Assembly (NCBI GenBank): GCA_964606165.1
Contig: CAZSFQ010000003.1
Location: 1-64,000 of the forward strand
Length of the DNA stretch: 64,000 nt
DNA from: UBA4923 sp964606165
GTDB taxonomy: Bacteria > Bacillota > Clostridia > Saccharofermentanales > DTU023
Direction of reading: 5' to 3'
Shown: piece after piece, positions 43,196-52,183 of the stretch
Position numbering within the stretch: position 1 is the first letter of the stretch
Layout: each line of letters starts with the position of its first letter
The notes under the pieces: generated by a model
Told to the model about the DNA's origin: nothing
Seen by the model: only the letters and a program-made list of their open reading frames with translations
Databases searched by the model: none
Position numbers and translations under genes: made by a program

Positions 43196-43224
43196 ATCAT
43201 AAATATGCAAATGCTGCTTGTCAA
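43196..43224 (-). promoter_or_regulatory. Promoter of the DUF3798 transporter operon
   Basis: On the minus strand TTGACA (43219-43224), a 17-bp spacer and TATGAT (43196-43201) give a near-consensus promoter. The rest of the gap to 43508 has no clear gene. Confidence 0.8.
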
Positions 43225-43508
43225 GCGAAAAGGAGTTTTTACTTAATAAAAACTCCATTATTTCTTCACATTTTCCTGCGGATCTTTTTACCAAGGTAAA
43301 CCGCCAGCTCTTTCAGTTTTCGCCCGATCCAGGCGATCAGTTCAATGATGAGTCACATAAGGGTTCCTTTCGTTCTTGTTTTCCATCAGTCTACCCGAAG
43401 AAGCGGCGCGTGTCGAAAGTCTGGACACTTCTTTATTTACACGAAGCGCGGCCGCTGTCGTACAATGGAATTGATTATCCCGCTTGAATGGAAAGGCCGG
43501 TATAGATT

Positions 43509-44003
43509 ATGAGACGAAAAGACAGGAAAACGAATGAAAGCTTTGCGCTGGAGGTCGTTGACAAATGTCCCTATGCTGTATTGAGCGCGGTTCTGCCGGG
43601 CGGGCGCCCTTATGGGATTCCTCTTTCTATTGTCCGTATCGGTGATTTTATTTATTTCCACTGCGCGGCCGAGGGGACCAAGCTCGATGCCCTGAGGCAC
43701 GACCCGCGCGTCTCGATCGCTTGCGCCGATCATGTCAAGCCGCGCACCGATGATTTTTCCACGGAATACGAATCAGCCATCGTGAGCGGGACGGCGTACA
43801 GGGTCACCGGCCGGGAAGAAAAGATCAGGGCGCTTCGGGCAATCAGCCTCCGCTACACCCCGGCCTATATGGATCATTTCGATGAAGCCGTCGCCCGCAG
43901 CCTGGACCGGACCGATGTCTGGAAGGTCAAGATCGAAACCATCACCGGCAAACAAAAAAAATACGACCGGGAAGGCAAAGAGATCAAACTAAGTCCGGAA
44001 TAA
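43509..44003 (+). CDS. PNPOx-fold flavoprotein (NimA/pyridoxamine oxidase-like)
   Basis: This 164-residue split-barrel protein probably binds FMN. CPYAVLSAVLPGGRPYGIPLS is the N-terminal strand pair (shown in part), FIYFHCAAEGTKLDALRHDPRVS the flavin-binding region. Relatives include NimA-type nitroimidazole reductases and uncharacterised stress proteins; the substrate is unknown. It ends 18 bp before the first LexA-like box, so it is outside the SOS operon. Confidence 0.85.
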   Translation: MRRKDRKTNESFALEVVDKCPYAVLSAVLPGGRPYGIPLSIVRIGDFIYFHCAAEGTKLDALRHDPRVSIACADHVKPRTDDFSTEYESAIVSGTAYRVTGREEKIRALRAISLRYTPAYMDHFDEAVARSLDRTDVWKVKIETITGKQKKYDREGKEIKLSPE

Positions 44004-44020
44004 CCAGCCGGCACTTGCGC

Positions 44021-44034
44021 CGAACGTATGTACG
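44021..44034. promoter_or_regulatory. LexA-box-like site, distal
   Basis: CGAACGTATGTACG fits the Gram-positive SOS box CGAACRNRYGTTYC except for A in place of T and a changed last base. It lies 28 bp from the stronger site. Confidence 0.55.
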
Positions 44035-44048
44035 TGTTAAGCTCAATA

Positions 44049-44062
44049 CGAACGATTGTTCG
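44049..44062. promoter_or_regulatory. LexA box of the SOS polymerase operon
   Basis: CGAACGATTGTTCG has the palindromic GAAC-N4-GTTC core of the Firmicute LexA operator. It lies 14 bp before the ATG of the first gene, placing the operon under SOS control. Confidence 0.8.
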
Positions 44063-44075
44063 ATTGAGGTAAAGG

Positions 44076-44339
44076 ATGGAACGCAGATACGTCACGGTCG
44101 TGGCAGAGATCACCCCCCAGGGTGATCTTTTCCCACTCAAGCTTCGTTTTGATGACGGTTCGGAGTTTACGATCAACCGGCGGCTTCAGACGCCGCAGCG
44201 CAATACCGCCAAGGATGGTTCCACCGACTGGCGCTTTGCCTGCCTGGTTGACAACCGCCCCGTCACCCTCTTTTACGACGCCGCCTCCCACCGCTGGTCC
44301 ATCGAATCCTCACTTTTGAGCGGAGGACTCCAGGAATGA
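44076..44339 (+). CDS. Small beta-rich protein upstream of a Y-family polymerase
   Basis: This 87-residue protein is not one I recognise. Predicted strands PLKLRFDDGSEFTINRRL, then DWRFACLVDNRPVTLFYD and RWSIES suggest a small barrel. The pattern 'V.V..E....G...PL....DGS.....R' and the ending with a tyrosine and RW-I/M also occur in the protein encoded at 45577, so the two seem related. It overlaps the polymerase gene by 4 bp. Position suggests a polymerase accessory role comparable to, but not like, YolD. DUF6504-like proteins of actinobacterial polymerase operons are a possible analogue. Confidence 0.75.
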   Translation: MERRYVTVVAEITPQGDLFPLKLRFDDGSEFTINRRLQTPQRNTAKDGSTDWRFACLVDNRPVTLFYDAASHRWSIESSLLSGGLQE

Positions 44340-45580
44340 AAGACCGGGTCATCCTGCACGTCGATCAGAACTCCTTCTACGCCAGCGTGGAGATGCTCCG
44401 GCAGCCCTCCTTGAAGACGGTTCCCTGCGCGGTCGCCGGCGACCCTGCCAACCGCCACGGCATCGTGCTGGCCAAAAACCAGCTGGCCAAAAAAACAGGC
44501 ATCAAGACGGGGGAGACAATCTGGCAGGCCAAACAGAAATGCCCCCAACTTGTCCTGGTTCCCCCCGACTATCGAAGTTACCTTTATTTCAGCCGGCTTG
44601 CCCGCGCCCTCTACCGCGAATACACGGACCGCGTCGAGCCCTTCGGGATCGATGAGTGCTGGATGGATCTGACCGGATGTCCCAAGCATGACGGTTTTGC
44701 TGTCGCCGAGCAATTACGGACCCGCGTCAAAGAGGAACTCGGCCTGACCGTGAGCGTGGGCGTCAGCTGGAATAAGATCTACGCCAAACTGGGAAGTGAC
44801 CTGAAAAAACCGGACGCCACCACCGTCATTTCGCGCGACAATTACCTTGGCATTGTCTATTCGCGCCCCGTTGACGACTTGCTTTATGTCGGGCGCGCCA
44901 CTTACCGTAAACTCCGGCGTGTCGGCATCCGGACCATCGGCCAGCTTGTCGCGGCAGGGCCGCACTTCCTGCGCGGCATGTTGGGCATTGTCGGTTTGAG
45001 CCTTTACTCTTTTGCCGCCGGACTTGACACGAGCCCTGTTGCCCTGTCGGGCAGGGAGGTTCCCATCAAGTCGGTCGGCAACTCGATCACGACGCGGCAC
45101 GACCTCTACACGGAACAGGACATCAAGGCGGTCACCTATATGCTGACCGAATCGGTTTCGAGCCGGCTGCGTGACGCCGGCATGGCGGCCCGGACCGTCC
45201 AGGTCAGCCTGCGCGACTACCAGCTTTACAATTTCGAGCGCCAGGCCCCTCTCCCCCTGCCCACCCAGCTTTGTTCCGAGATCGCGCCGGAAGCCTTCAA
45301 GCTCATCATGTCCAATTTCAGGCAGGGGCAATGGATCCGCAGCCTCGGCGTCCGAGCCTGTAATCTCATCCCGCTTTCAAAACTGAACCAGGAATCCTTC
45401 CTCCCCCAGGAAAAACGGCGGCAGGCTGTATGGCGCCTCGAAAACACCATTGACTCGCTTCGCGGACGCTACGGCGGCCTGGCCGTCCGGCGGGGGATCT
45501 CGCTTGCCGACCGTGCGCTGACCGAACACGACATCAAAAATGAAAATGTCATCCATCCGATCGGATTCTTTGGCCCATGA
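44336..45580 (+). CDS. Y-family DNA polymerase (DinB/UmuC type)
   Basis: This 414-residue translesion polymerase has D10 in HVDQNSFYASVE and D106/E107 in FGIDECWMDL as the catalytic acids. It also has LAKNQLAKKTGI (fingers), SVGVSWNKIYAKLGSDLKKP (palm; only part needed) and GRATYRKLRRVGIRTIGQL (thumb helix-hairpin-helix). The little-finger domain runs from about 235. It copies damaged DNA. The operon carries LexA boxes. Both neighbours overlap it by 4 bp. It is closer to the UvrX/YqjW-type or UmuC-like group than to classic DinB by context; the exact subgroup needs a tree. Confidence 0.93.
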   Translation: MKDRVILHVDQNSFYASVEMLRQPSLKTVPCAVAGDPANRHGIVLAKNQLAKKTGIKTGETIWQAKQKCPQLVLVPPDYRSYLYFSRLARALYREYTDRVEPFGIDECWMDLTGCPKHDGFAVAEQLRTRVKEELGLTVSVGVSWNKIYAKLGSDLKKPDATTVISRDNYLGIVYSRPVDDLLYVGRATYRKLRRVGIRTIGQLVAAGPHFLRGMLGIVGLSLYSFAAGLDTSPVALSGREVPIKSVGNSITTRHDLYTEQDIKAVTYMLTESVSSRLRDAGMAARTVQVSLRDYQLYNFERQAPLPLPTQLCSEIAPEAFKLIMSNFRQGQWIRSLGVRACNLIPLSKLNQESFLPQEKRRQAVWRLENTIDSLRGRYGGLAVRRGISLADRALTEHDIKNENVIHPIGFFGP

Positions 45581-45891
45581 GCCGGCCGGTTTTCGTTTCC
45601 GTCCTCCTGGAGATGAGCGCCTCCGGCGCGCGGCACCCCCTTGCCATCACATGGGAGGATGGCTCACGCTATGAAATCACCCGCTCCCTTTATGTGGGCC
45701 GCCGGGCGGCGCGTTCGGCCGGTTCCGGCGAATGCTGGCTGTGCCGGATTGCCGGCAGGGACATAGCACTCTACTATTCTCCCCTGTCCGGCCGCTGGTG
45801 GATGGACGGAAAAGGCGATCCTGAACCGGCGCCGGCCGCAGAACCTTATAAGCGGGTCAAGGACCGCGATTACAAACCGGCCGGGCCGTGA
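45577..45891 (+). CDS. Second small beta-rich protein downstream of the polymerase
   Basis: This 104-residue protein shares its layout with the product of 44076: VFVSVLLEMSASG, HPLAITWEDGSRYEITRSL, WLCRIAGRDIALYYSPLSGRWWM. The C-terminal ~30 residues are Pro/Lys-rich (PEPAPAAEPYKRVKDRDY) and may be a docking tail. It overlaps the polymerase gene by 4 bp. The family is unknown to me. Confidence 0.72.
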   Translation: MSRPVFVSVLLEMSASGARHPLAITWEDGSRYEITRSLYVGRRAARSAGSGECWLCRIAGRDIALYYSPLSGRWWMDGKGDPEPAPAAEPYKRVKDRDYKPAGP

Positions 45892-45923
45892 GATAATGAG
45901 GGTGACATAAAAGGGGGCCCTCC

Positions 45924-46985
45924 ATGCTGAAACACAAAACTTTTCGCACTTATACCGAGCAGATCGACTTCATGCGCAGCCGCGGCATCGAAGTCACCAA
46001 TGAAAAAGAGGCCCATGAGGCGCTCAGCACCTTTTCCTACTATTCCCTGGTCAACCTCAACAAGCATCTTTACGGCGGCCTTGACAAGCGGGAATTTGAA
46101 GGCCGGCCTTCCATCCTCGACCTGCAGCTGGCCCACATGCTGAATATGAACTTCTACCATGTTCTCCTGAAGGGAATTCTCTACGTCGAAGCTTCCTTCA
46201 AGACCAAACTCGCCTACCTGGTCTCGCGCAAGTTCGGAACTGAAAGCCGGGACAAGATTGACAACCCGCGCAACAACTTTTTTTATCAGGGCCACTACGA
46301 CCTCTCCAATAAGTCCGTTGAAGGAACTTTGCGAACCCTGCGAAGCAAGTTGAAATTTCTTCTTTCCGATACCAGAAGCCACTCCTATTCACATAAATTC
46401 CTCACCGGCAACCGGCAGCTGCCGCCCTGGATGTTCGTCCACGACATTGAGTTCGGCCTTGCCGTCCAGTGGTACAAGATTCTGAAAGAGGAGGACCGGG
46501 AGGAAATCTGTTCAAAAATGCTCTGGGGTGAAACAGGTCCGATCCCTGGCGGAAAGCCGCCTGAACATTCAAGTCAGTTCCTCGATGCCGCCCTTGAACT
46601 GCTGCGCGAGTACCGCAACACCATCGCGCACGGCGAGCGGGTATTCCCCAGCGAGATAACCGGCACCATCCCTGAGGAACCGCTCCTCTCCATCCTGCCT
46701 GAGGGCCTTCTTTCCCCGTCGGAATACCGTCAGGGAATGGGACAAAAAGACACCTTCGCCTGCCTTTTGGCCGTCGTCTTTTTCATCCACGACCCCTTCC
46801 TCATGTTAAGTTTTCTTACTGAAATCAAATCACAGCTCAATTTCGCCGGGAACATCCGCCAGACCATGGCACCGGGATCGCTTGACATCTACCAGATCCT
46901 GGGCATACCGCCCTTCACCATGGACCGCTTGATCCGCCTCAGCCATCACCGTTTCGGCCAGCTGTCACACGCCTACTTCGATTAA
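45924..46985 (+). CDS. Abi_2 (AbiD/AbiF-like) abortive infection protein
   Basis: This 353-residue protein matches the Abi_2 family: an N-terminal KHKTFRTYTEQIDFMRSRG, central YFSYYSL-like FSYYSLVNLNKHLY, and a HEPN-type Rx4H motif RNTIAH (231-236) for RNA cleavage. Such proteins stop phage growth by killing or arresting the cell. It starts 33 bp after the SOS operon (GGGGG upstream) and may be co-transcribed, linking it to DNA damage. The convergent ZIP gene overlaps its end by 4 bp. Confidence 0.85.
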   Translation: MLKHKTFRTYTEQIDFMRSRGIEVTNEKEAHEALSTFSYYSLVNLNKHLYGGLDKREFEGRPSILDLQLAHMLNMNFYHVLLKGILYVEASFKTKLAYLVSRKFGTESRDKIDNPRNNFFYQGHYDLSNKSVEGTLRTLRSKLKFLLSDTRSHSYSHKFLTGNRQLPPWMFVHDIEFGLAVQWYKILKEEDREEICSKMLWGETGPIPGGKPPEHSSQFLDAALELLREYRNTIAHGERVFPSEITGTIPEEPLLSILPEGLLSPSEYRQGMGQKDTFACLLAVVFFIHDPFLMLSFLTEIKSQLNFAGNIRQTMAPGSLDIYQILGIPPFTMDRLIRLSHHRFGQLSHAYFD

Positions 46986-47746
46986 CCAAGGGCGATGTCC
47001 AGAACCATCATGATCACAAAGCCGGCCACCATGGCGTAGCTGGCGGCCCGTTCGTTGCCGCTGCTGTGGGTTTCGGGGATGACCTCATCAACGATCACGA
47101 AGAGCATGGCTCCGGCCGCAAGAGCCAGGATGAAAGAAAGGGCGGGTTTGAAGAGGCGGACAAGGCCGAAGCCCAGCAAAGCCATGAGGGGTTCGATGAT
47201 CCCCGTGACCAGGGCGATCCAAAAGGCCATCCTGGCGCTGTACTTTTCGCGCATCAAGGCAAAGGCGACCGCCAGGCCCTCCGGCATGTTTTGGAGGCCG
47301 ATCCCGATCGCGATCGGGATCCCGTGGACAGGATTGTCGGAACCAAAGGCGACACCAACGGCCAGGCCCTCGGGGATATTATGGATGGTAATGGCGATGA
47401 CGAAGAGCCAAATCTTCTTCAGGGAATCAGTCACGACACCTTCATGGTGTTTGGATATCAGGTGCTCGTGCGGCGCGTAGTAGTCAATCAGGTCGATCAT
47501 GCCCGCGCCGGCTACGATACCGGCCGCTGTCACAAGTACAGCCATAACCCCCCCGCCCCCGTGCTCGATACTGGGCAAAATCAAAGAGAAGCAGGTGGCG
47601 GCCAACATGACACCGGCCGCGAATCCCAGCATGATGTCCAGCCATTTGCGCGGCACATCCCTGGCAAAGAGGGCGGGAATGGCCCCGATACCGGTCATAA
47701 TCCCCGGAATAATCAGGCCGGCGACAATCACCCCGTTCAGTGACAT
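46982..47746 (-). CDS. ZIP family metal transporter
   Basis: This 254-residue transporter has eight predicted helices and the metal-binding motifs HNIPEGLAVG (helix 4) and QNMPEGLAV (helix 5), with a His-containing loop HEHLISKHHEG. It imports zinc or other divalent metals. ATG 47746 has GAGGTG 6 bases upstream; a longer reading from 47764 lacks it. The His-rich proteins elsewhere in the window might bind the same metals, but no link is shown. Confidence 0.9.
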   Translation of the reverse strand: MSLNGVIVAGLIIPGIMTGIGAIPALFARDVPRKWLDIMLGFAAGVMLAATCFSLILPSIEHGGGGVMAVLVTAAGIVAGAGMIDLIDYYAPHEHLISKHHEGVVTDSLKKIWLFVIAITIHNIPEGLAVGVAFGSDNPVHGIPIAIGIGLQNMPEGLAVAFALMREKYSARMAFWIALVTGIIEPLMALLGFGLVRLFKPALSFILALAAGAMLFVIVDEVIPETHSSGNERAASYAMVAGFVIMMVLDIALG

Positions 47747-47776
47747 GGGAAACACCTCTTTCACGTTTTGGTTATC

Positions 47777-48514
47777 TTACCACTGATCCGCTGCTGTGAG
47801 GAAACCCTGATAGCGGTCCTTGCCGGTCGCCGCCACCAGGCCCGTCACATGGATTCCGGCTTCCAGGAGCGGACGGGCGGCCCCGGCCATGGTCGCGCCG
47901 GTCGTCAATACGTCATCCAGAAGGAAAACGGCGCGCCCTCCCAGCGACGCGGCTGCGGGGCAAGCGGGATCGAGCCGGAAAGCATCCTCCAGGTGGAGCT
48001 GCCGCTCTTTCACCGAAGGTGCCTCACTTTGCCGCTCTGTGTAGCGATGACGCACCAGCAATGAGTTGACGGCGGGAGTATCAATCGATGATGCCAGACA
48101 ATCCGCCAGGACCGATACCTGGTTGTAGCCGCGTTCAGCCTGCCTGCGCCGGTGGAGGGGAACCGGAATGATGGCGTCCGCGTTGAGCCGGTGGCGGCGG
48201 ATGGTTCGCGCCATCAGGGGAGCGAGCGCTTCCGCCCGGTCTGTCCGGCCCGCGAACTTCATGGATATGAGCAGTTTGGGCAGTGCGTCCTTGTAAAAAA
48301 ATGTCGCGTATAAGGGAAAGTGCCCTTCCCAATCGATCTTCTCCGCCCCCATGCGAAAGGGAAGCATGGACAGGCAATCCTTGCAGACAAGGGGCGAAGG
48401 GAGGGGCGGATGGACCGTCTCATCGCAGACGGCGCAGTAGGGGACATAGTATAAGCGCTCCAGGGTCTTTTGAGCAAAAGACAGAGCCTTGCGAAACCGG
48501 CGCCGGCTGTTCAC
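47777..48514 (-). CDS. comFC: ComF family phosphoribosyltransferase-like protein
   Basis: This 245-residue protein has the N-terminal zinc finger CAVCDE...CKDC and the phosphoribosyltransferase loop VFLLDDVLTTGATM. PVPLHRRRQAERGYNQ is typical of ComFC. In competent species it works in DNA uptake with the ComFA helicase; no comFA gene is here. It overlaps recD2 by 4 bp on the same strand. Confidence 0.92.
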   Translation of the reverse strand: MNSRRRFRKALSFAQKTLERLYYVPYCAVCDETVHPPLPSPLVCKDCLSMLPFRMGAEKIDWEGHFPLYATFFYKDALPKLLISMKFAGRTDRAEALAPLMARTIRRHRLNADAIIPVPLHRRRQAERGYNQVSVLADCLASSIDTPAVNSLLVRHRYTERQSEAPSVKERQLHLEDAFRLDPACPAAASLGGRAVFLLDDVLTTGATMAGAARPLLEAGIHVTGLVAATGKDRYQGFLTAADQW

Positions 48515-50925
48515 GGCCCAAGGGCGAGCTGGCGGGCCAGGATGCCGCGCCGCTCATTTGCCTCATTGTTTTTCAGCATCTTGTTCAGGGTGCGCCGCCG
48601 CGTCAGGAGAAAAAGCCGTTCCTTGGCCCGGGTGATTCCTGTATAGAGCAGGTTTCGCGTCAGAAAGGAAGGGGCGCCCGCGGGGATGACCAGGATTTCC
48701 ACGGGGTACTCCGAACCTTGCGCCTTATGGATGGTTGTCGCGTAGGCCAGGTCAAGATCGTTCAGATCCTCTCCCTTTATGACCGCAAGCCGCTCCTCTT
48801 CAAAGAGGACCTCAAGACTCCTGCCGGTCAAGCTAATCGACTGGATCAAGCCTGTTTCGCCATTCATAACGCCTGTACCACGGCGCCCGTTCTTTTCAAT
48901 TTTCCATTCCAGGTCATAATTATTGCGGGTCTGCATGACCTTGTCGCCGGAGATAAATTTCTGGCCGCCGGCCTCAAGGGCGTGACAGGTATCACCGTGG
49001 GCAAGTTTCTGCAAACTCCGGTTTAGCTCGCCAACTCCTGCAGCGCCGCGGCGGATGGCCGAAAGCACCTGGGTGCCCCACAATCCGTCCAGTCCGTAAT
49101 AGTCGGGCAGGACCTGGCGGCACAGTTTGATGACTCCCTCGTGCATGGCCTCCTCATCCTCGCAATCGATGAAGATAAAGTCGGATTCGAGCGACTGGTC
49201 AAACTCGAGCGGATCTCCCTTGAGGATCCGGTGCGCGTTCGAAACGATCAGCTTGTGGGCCTCCTGCCTGTAAATCTCGGTCAAGCGCTTGTGCGCCACC
49301 GCCTGGCTTTGGAGCAAGTCGCGCAGGACCTGGCCGGGGCCGATCGAAGGCAGCTGATCCGCGTCACCGATCAGGAGCAGGCGGGTGCCCGGCTTGACCG
49401 CGGTCAGCAGCTTGGCAAAGAGGAAGAGATCAATCATGGAGCACTCATCTACGATCAGGGTGTCGCAATCAAGGGTCTCGGCGGTCAGCCAGAAGGACGC
49501 GTCCGGCAGCTCGTCGTCCTGGACCCTCAGCGCGAGGAGGCGGTGGAGCGTCTGCGCGGGCATTTTGCAGACTTCTGACAATCTTCTTGACGCGCGGCCT
49601 GTCGGGGCCGCGAGAAGGATTTTCTCTCCCCGGTCTTTCAGGATCTGTGTCAGCAGGCGTACCATGGCTGTCTTTCCTGTGCCCGGCCCGCCTGTCACGA
49701 TGGAAAATGACTGGGTCAGCGCCATCAGTAGCGCTTCGTACTGCTCCTCGCCAGGCTCGAATTTTTCCTGCCGGGCAAAGGATTCAATCCGGCTGGCCGC
49801 TTCCTGCCAGGGCATGGACCGCTGCGGTAAGAGCTTATTGTCTGACAAGATAAGGGCGCGGCGGGCCAGGGCCTGTTCAATCATGGCCACATCCCGGAGC
49901 GCGATCAGGCCGGACGAAGGTGGAGGATCCGGCGCCCTGCTTTCAGGAGCCTGGGTCCGCAGACTGTCTTTTGCCAACTTTTTTACTGCCCGCGACCAGA
50001 TGCCCTCACCGGGATCAGGGGCCGGCGCGGGCGAAAGCGCTTCAATCTCCATGCCATCTGTCAAACGGACAAGCAAGCCCTCTGTGATCAAGGCGTCGAT
50101 TGCCTCCATCAGCCTGGCAGGCTTAAGATCCAGCTTTTTGGCAAGCGCTCCAGCGACCGCGACCTCCGATTCGACCGTGTGGCCTTCCCGGAAAAGTGAC
50201 TGATGGAGGGCAAAGAGAACTGCGCCCCGCAGCCGGGCAGGGTGGTCTCCGGCTATACCGACAGCCGCAGCGATGGCGTCGGCGGTTAAAAACCCGATCC
50301 CGGCGACCCTGGTTGCCAGTTCATAGGGGTTGGTGCGGATCTGCTGCTCGGCACCGGCGCCAAAGATCCGGTGGATGCGCAGGATACGGGCCGGCCCGAT
50401 TCCGTGGGGAAGCAAAAGCAAAAGCAATTCCTGGAAACCGCGGTCTTCCTCGAGCTGACCCTGGAAGGACTGGGCCTTTTTCAGGCCGATGCCCCGGATC
50501 CGGGCCACCCGTTCCGGCTGGAGCCGCATGACTTCAAGGGTTTCGTCCCCGAAGGCTTCGACCAGCTTTTTCGCTGTCGCGGGACCGATCCCCTTGACGG
50601 CGCCCGAAGAAAGGTATTTTTCGATCCTCTCGCTGCCATGGGGCACTGACCTTGAAATTTTCTGTACAGAGAGCTGGGGGCCGTAAACCGGGTGATCATT
50701 CAGTCTTCCCTCCCCCGCGACATGGTCACCCGCCGACAGGTAGGGCATGACGCCGACAAGGGTCAGCTCCTCATCGTCGCCACCCACCTCCAAAACGGTG
50801 TATCCGTTGTCATCATTGCGGAAAAGGACGCGCAAGACCGTGCCTGAAAAAGAAACAGACTTCTCAAATTCCAGGTTCTTACCTTTTCGAAGTTCGGCTT
50901 GTCCATGTTCATCGACAGGGGTCAC
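48511..50925 (-). CDS. recD2: ATP-dependent RecD2-like DNA helicase
   Basis: This 804-residue SF1B helicase has tandem helix-hairpin-helix motifs in its N-terminal domain (YLSSGAVKGIGPATAKKLVEAFG). Walker A is GGPGTGKTA near 415, with LIVDECSMIDLFLF for motif II and YATTIHKAQGSEYP for motif V/VI. It unwinds DNA 5'-3' in repair and replication-fork stability outside RecBCD. The GTG start at 50925 has GGGAG 7 bases upstream. It is followed by comF. Confidence 0.95.
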   Translation of the reverse strand: MTPVDEHGQAELRKGKNLEFEKSVSFSGTVLRVLFRNDDNGYTVLEVGGDDEELTLVGVMPYLSAGDHVAGEGRLNDHPVYGPQLSVQKISRSVPHGSERIEKYLSSGAVKGIGPATAKKLVEAFGDETLEVMRLQPERVARIRGIGLKKAQSFQGQLEEDRGFQELLLLLLPHGIGPARILRIHRIFGAGAEQQIRTNPYELATRVAGIGFLTADAIAAAVGIAGDHPARLRGAVLFALHQSLFREGHTVESEVAVAGALAKKLDLKPARLMEAIDALITEGLLVRLTDGMEIEALSPAPAPDPGEGIWSRAVKKLAKDSLRTQAPESRAPDPPPSSGLIALRDVAMIEQALARRALILSDNKLLPQRSMPWQEAASRIESFARQEKFEPGEEQYEALLMALTQSFSIVTGGPGTGKTAMVRLLTQILKDRGEKILLAAPTGRASRRLSEVCKMPAQTLHRLLALRVQDDELPDASFWLTAETLDCDTLIVDECSMIDLFLFAKLLTAVKPGTRLLLIGDADQLPSIGPGQVLRDLLQSQAVAHKRLTEIYRQEAHKLIVSNAHRILKGDPLEFDQSLESDFIFIDCEDEEAMHEGVIKLCRQVLPDYYGLDGLWGTQVLSAIRRGAAGVGELNRSLQKLAHGDTCHALEAGGQKFISGDKVMQTRNNYDLEWKIEKNGRRGTGVMNGETGLIQSISLTGRSLEVLFEEERLAVIKGEDLNDLDLAYATTIHKAQGSEYPVEILVIPAGAPSFLTRNLLYTGITRAKERLFLLTRRRTLNKMLKNNEANERRGILARQLALGP

Positions 50926-50954
50926 ATCAGCTCCCGGGGGAAGATTCCCTTCCC

Positions 50955-52139
50955 TCAGTCTGACAGCAGCTCTTGGGCGGCGTCAAGCTCTTCCCAGGGC
51001 AGATCAAGATCCGGCCTGCCAAAATGTCCGTAATTGCTGACTTGTGCGTAAATCGGACGGAGCAGATCGAAACGCTCGATCAAGGCTGCGGGCCGCAGAT
51101 CAAAGCTTCGCCGGACCAGGGCGCTCAGCTCTTCATCGGAGCGCCCGATGCCCGTGCCGAAGGTGGTGACCGTGACTGAAACCGGCTGGGCCACGCCAAT
51201 CACGTAAGCGATCTGCACTTCACACTGGCTGCAAAAACCGGCAGCGACCAGGTTTTTGGCGATGTAGCGGGCGGCATAGGAACCCGTCCGGTCAACCTTG
51301 GTCGGATCCTTGCCCGAAAAGGCCCCGCCGCCGTGGTGGCCAAAGCCTCCGTAAGTATCACAGATGATTTTTCTGCCGGTGAGGCCTGTATCCCCCTGCG
51401 GCCCCCCGATTACGAAACGGCCTGTCGGGTTGATGAGTATCTTGGTTTGGCTGTCGAATAAATCGCCCGCCAGGATGGGGTAGATGACAGCGTCCTCAAT
51501 CTCTTCGCGCACCTGTTCGGGCGGGGCATCGGCGCTGTGCTGCGAGGAGATGACGACCGTGTCGATGTGGACGGGTCGTTCGCCCTCGTAACGGATGGTC
51601 ACCTGCGATTTGCCGTCTGGGTAAAGGGAAGGGGCGTGTCCGCTTTTTCGCGCCTCGGCCAGCCTTTTGGTCAGGCGGTGGGCCAGGGTGATGGGCAGCG
51701 GCATGTATTCAGGCGTGTCACTGTTGGCAAAGCCGAACATCATGCCCTGGTCACCGGCGCCTGTGTCATGGCCGCCGCTCCCGCGCGATTCAAGCGAGCA
51801 GTCGACTCCCAGGGCAATATCCGAAGACTGTTCGTCGATCGAAGTCAAGACCGCGCAGGAGGAGGCATCAAATCCGGTGTGATTGCCCGTATAGCCGATC
51901 CGGCGAAGTGTTTCGCGCGCGATCAGTGGGATATCGGCATAGGCGCTTGTTGTTACCTCCCCCAGTACAAGGACCAGACCGGTCGTCACCACGGTTTCGC
52001 AAGCGACCCGGGCGCAAGGGTCGCGGCTGATCAAGGCATCGAGTACGGCGTCGGCGATCTGGTCGCAAATTTTATCCGGGTGACCCTCAGTAACCGATTC
52101 TGACGTAAAAAGCCAGGCGTCGTTAGTCGAATTAAACAT
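50955..52139 (-). CDS. metK: S-adenosylmethionine synthetase
   Basis: This 394-residue enzyme makes SAM from ATP and methionine. LFTSESVTEGHPDKICDQIADAVLD (shown by its core EGHPDK) near residue 15, GAGDQG near 120 and GGGAFSGKDPTKVDRTGSYAAR in the active site (core GGGAFSGKD) are the signatures. GGGAGG precedes ATG 52139. A SAM-I riboswitch in the leader gives feedback control. Confidence 0.97.
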   Translation of the reverse strand: MFNSTNDAWLFTSESVTEGHPDKICDQIADAVLDALISRDPCARVACETVVTTGLVLVLGEVTTSAYADIPLIARETLRRIGYTGNHTGFDASSCAVLTSIDEQSSDIALGVDCSLESRGSGGHDTGAGDQGMMFGFANSDTPEYMPLPITLAHRLTKRLAEARKSGHAPSLYPDGKSQVTIRYEGERPVHIDTVVISSQHSADAPPEQVREEIEDAVIYPILAGDLFDSQTKILINPTGRFVIGGPQGDTGLTGRKIICDTYGGFGHHGGGAFSGKDPTKVDRTGSYAARYIAKNLVAAGFCSQCEVQIAYVIGVAQPVSVTVTTFGTGIGRSDEELSALVRRSFDLRPAALIERFDLLRPIYAQVSNYGHFGRPDLDLPWEELDAAQELLSD

Positions 52140-52183
52140 TTTATTACCTCCCGATCCTTAGCGCGAGAAGAGGTTTACGCCGA

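Noticed and set aside
43340..43365. ATG followed at once by TGA, considered as a selenocysteine start
   Set aside because: No SECIS-like hairpin and no homologous protein; the reading is better explained as non-coding.
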